Positions 63,140 through 64,000 of a stretch of DNA of 64,000 nt are shown in pieces (within the stretch, counting starts at the first letter, position 1; every line of letters starts with the position of its first letter). Under the pieces are notes generated by a model. It saw only the letters and a list, made by a program, of their open reading frames with translations. It was not told the origin of the DNA and searched no databases. The stretch lies in NCBI RefSeq assembly GCF_001522545.3, contig NC_031778.1:21289411-21353410 (forward strand). Reading direction: 5' to 3'. This stretch comes from Parus major (taxonomy: Eukaryota; Chordata; Aves; Passeriformes; Paridae). The position numbers and the translations under genes are program-made.

Positions 63140-63420
63140 CCAGTGCTGAGTTTTAAGTGCTGCAGCATTATGTAGTTTTATTATTTTAATAGATGAGAGA
63201 GGCCCGTGATCAATAGCAGTGATGCTTTTATCTTAATCATCCATGCCTCATTCATAAATATGGAGATTTTCAGCCTCCTGTAAGGCTGCTTGTGATTTTC
63301 TGTGGGATGGTAAAATGCACCGAGGTAATTTTACCATTCTTAAAATACCATAAAAGGAATAATCAGGTTAGATTAATTTTTCCAACCATATTATTGTGCA
63401 CCTCCCTTTAAAAGGTGTTG
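63140..63420. promoter_or_regulatory. Candidate regulatory block with a perfect 10-bp hairpin
   Basis: ATGGTAAAAT at 63307-63316 and ATTTTACCAT at 63328-63337 are perfect inverted repeats with an 11-bp loop containing a CpG. The surrounding AT-rich, repeat-free sequence has several TAAT cores and TTAATCATCCATG. No small-RNA family was recognised. Confidence 0.25.
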
Positions 63421-64000
63421 GGATGGCTGTAGTGGGACTATATAAGATCCATTTTTCCCTCTGGCATTATTCTGCTCCCAACCCTCGTGTGTCAGTTCAG
63501 GATGACACATGAGAAGTGTAACCTATGTGCAGCACTGAGTTAATACATAGCCAACCTGTAAAATACATCTGTGAATATTTCCTTGATCAAACTAGAATCA
63601 GTGACCTTAAAACACCCTAATTTCACTGAAGGCTGAGATCTAACATGTCTGTTTTTCAGATCTGAAATTAATGTAGTTTTTGTAAATGGTCAGTTTTATT
63701 GTTTATGTAGGGAACATGCCAGGCTTGGAAAGCTGTTAAAAACAACCAGCAATATTTGTTAACCACTGCCTGAAAGGTAAAAGTAACATTTGGGATTTTT
63801 TGCTCTACTCATCAATTTCTAATGCATGGGTGTAAAAGATTTTAAGATAATTTTTAGTAAGAATAAAGAATTTTATTGTGACAGCCTGCTAACTATTATA
63901 AGCATTTTATTACAGAGATAACTACCAGCAGTGTGTGAGTGCATTTTAACTTGCACTCTGCTGGAAATCAGTTTTAAGAGGGATGAAGCCTCCAAAAACT
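63421..64000. other. Non-coding unique sequence, nothing recognised
   Basis: AT-rich sequence runs to the window end. No exon, repeat family or RNA gene was recognised. Confidence 0.5.

Noticed and set aside
1..64000. tRNA, microRNA, CRISPR, retroviral or bacterial-type features
   Set aside because: Looked for tRNA B-box-like GGTTCRANNCC, well-known vertebrate microRNA sequences, repeat-spacer arrays and retroviral coding motifs by eye; none was found. Weakly diverged copies could be missed without a search tool.

Overview
The window looks like ordinary non-coding DNA from a bird, or at least an archosaur. The clearest evidence is two 5'-truncated CR1 LINE copies that carry the typical avian CR1 3' end: a 145-bp copy on the + strand at 42181-42325 and a ~590-bp copy on the - strand at 55650-56242. 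The rest is CpG-poor, has no Alu/L1-type repeats, and contains a few strongly decayed older repeats. The species cannot be fixed from this sequence. A run of 20 Ns at 31481-31500 marks an assembly gap.

No protein-coding gene can be supported. Every long open frame lacks a recognisable domain, a convincing splice context or sensible composition, and is best explained by chance or by repeats. The one coding remnant is a broken piece of the CR1 ORF2 C-terminus (about 55766-55894, - strand). One stretch at 29894-30080 has a good splice-acceptor-like sequence followed by an open frame; it is listed only as a weak exon candidate. No tRNA, rRNA, known microRNA, CRISPR array or retroviral gene was recognised.

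Layout: 1-14 kb is unique AT-rich sequence with possible conserved non-coding blocks. 14-36 kb is similar, with small CpG clusters, decayed palindromic MITE-like repeats (14445, 19211, 35187), a nested hairpin at 25934-26003 and the gap. 36-46.8 kb is unique sequence plus the first CR1. At 46.9-47.6 kb there is one clear CpG island (45 CpGs hand-counted in 540 bp) carrying six GATA core motifs. About 20-30 bp beyond it a ~580-bp (TA/CA)n microsatellite begins. 49-55 kb holds a compound (CA)(TA)(CA) microsatellite, a strong candidate conserved enhancer near 50.4-50.7 kb and a palindrome plus A22 run. 55.6-59.2 kb is the repeat-rich part: the second CR1, two short elements with matching imperfect terminal inverted repeats and a MIR-like SINE relic. 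59.2-64 kb is unique sequence with further candidate conserved blocks and a perfect 10-bp hairpin.

The most useful leads are the CpG island with its GATA cluster, which could be an unannotated promoter or enhancer, and the dispersed family sharing the terminus AGGGYCARATCC. No new multi-gene system is visible.
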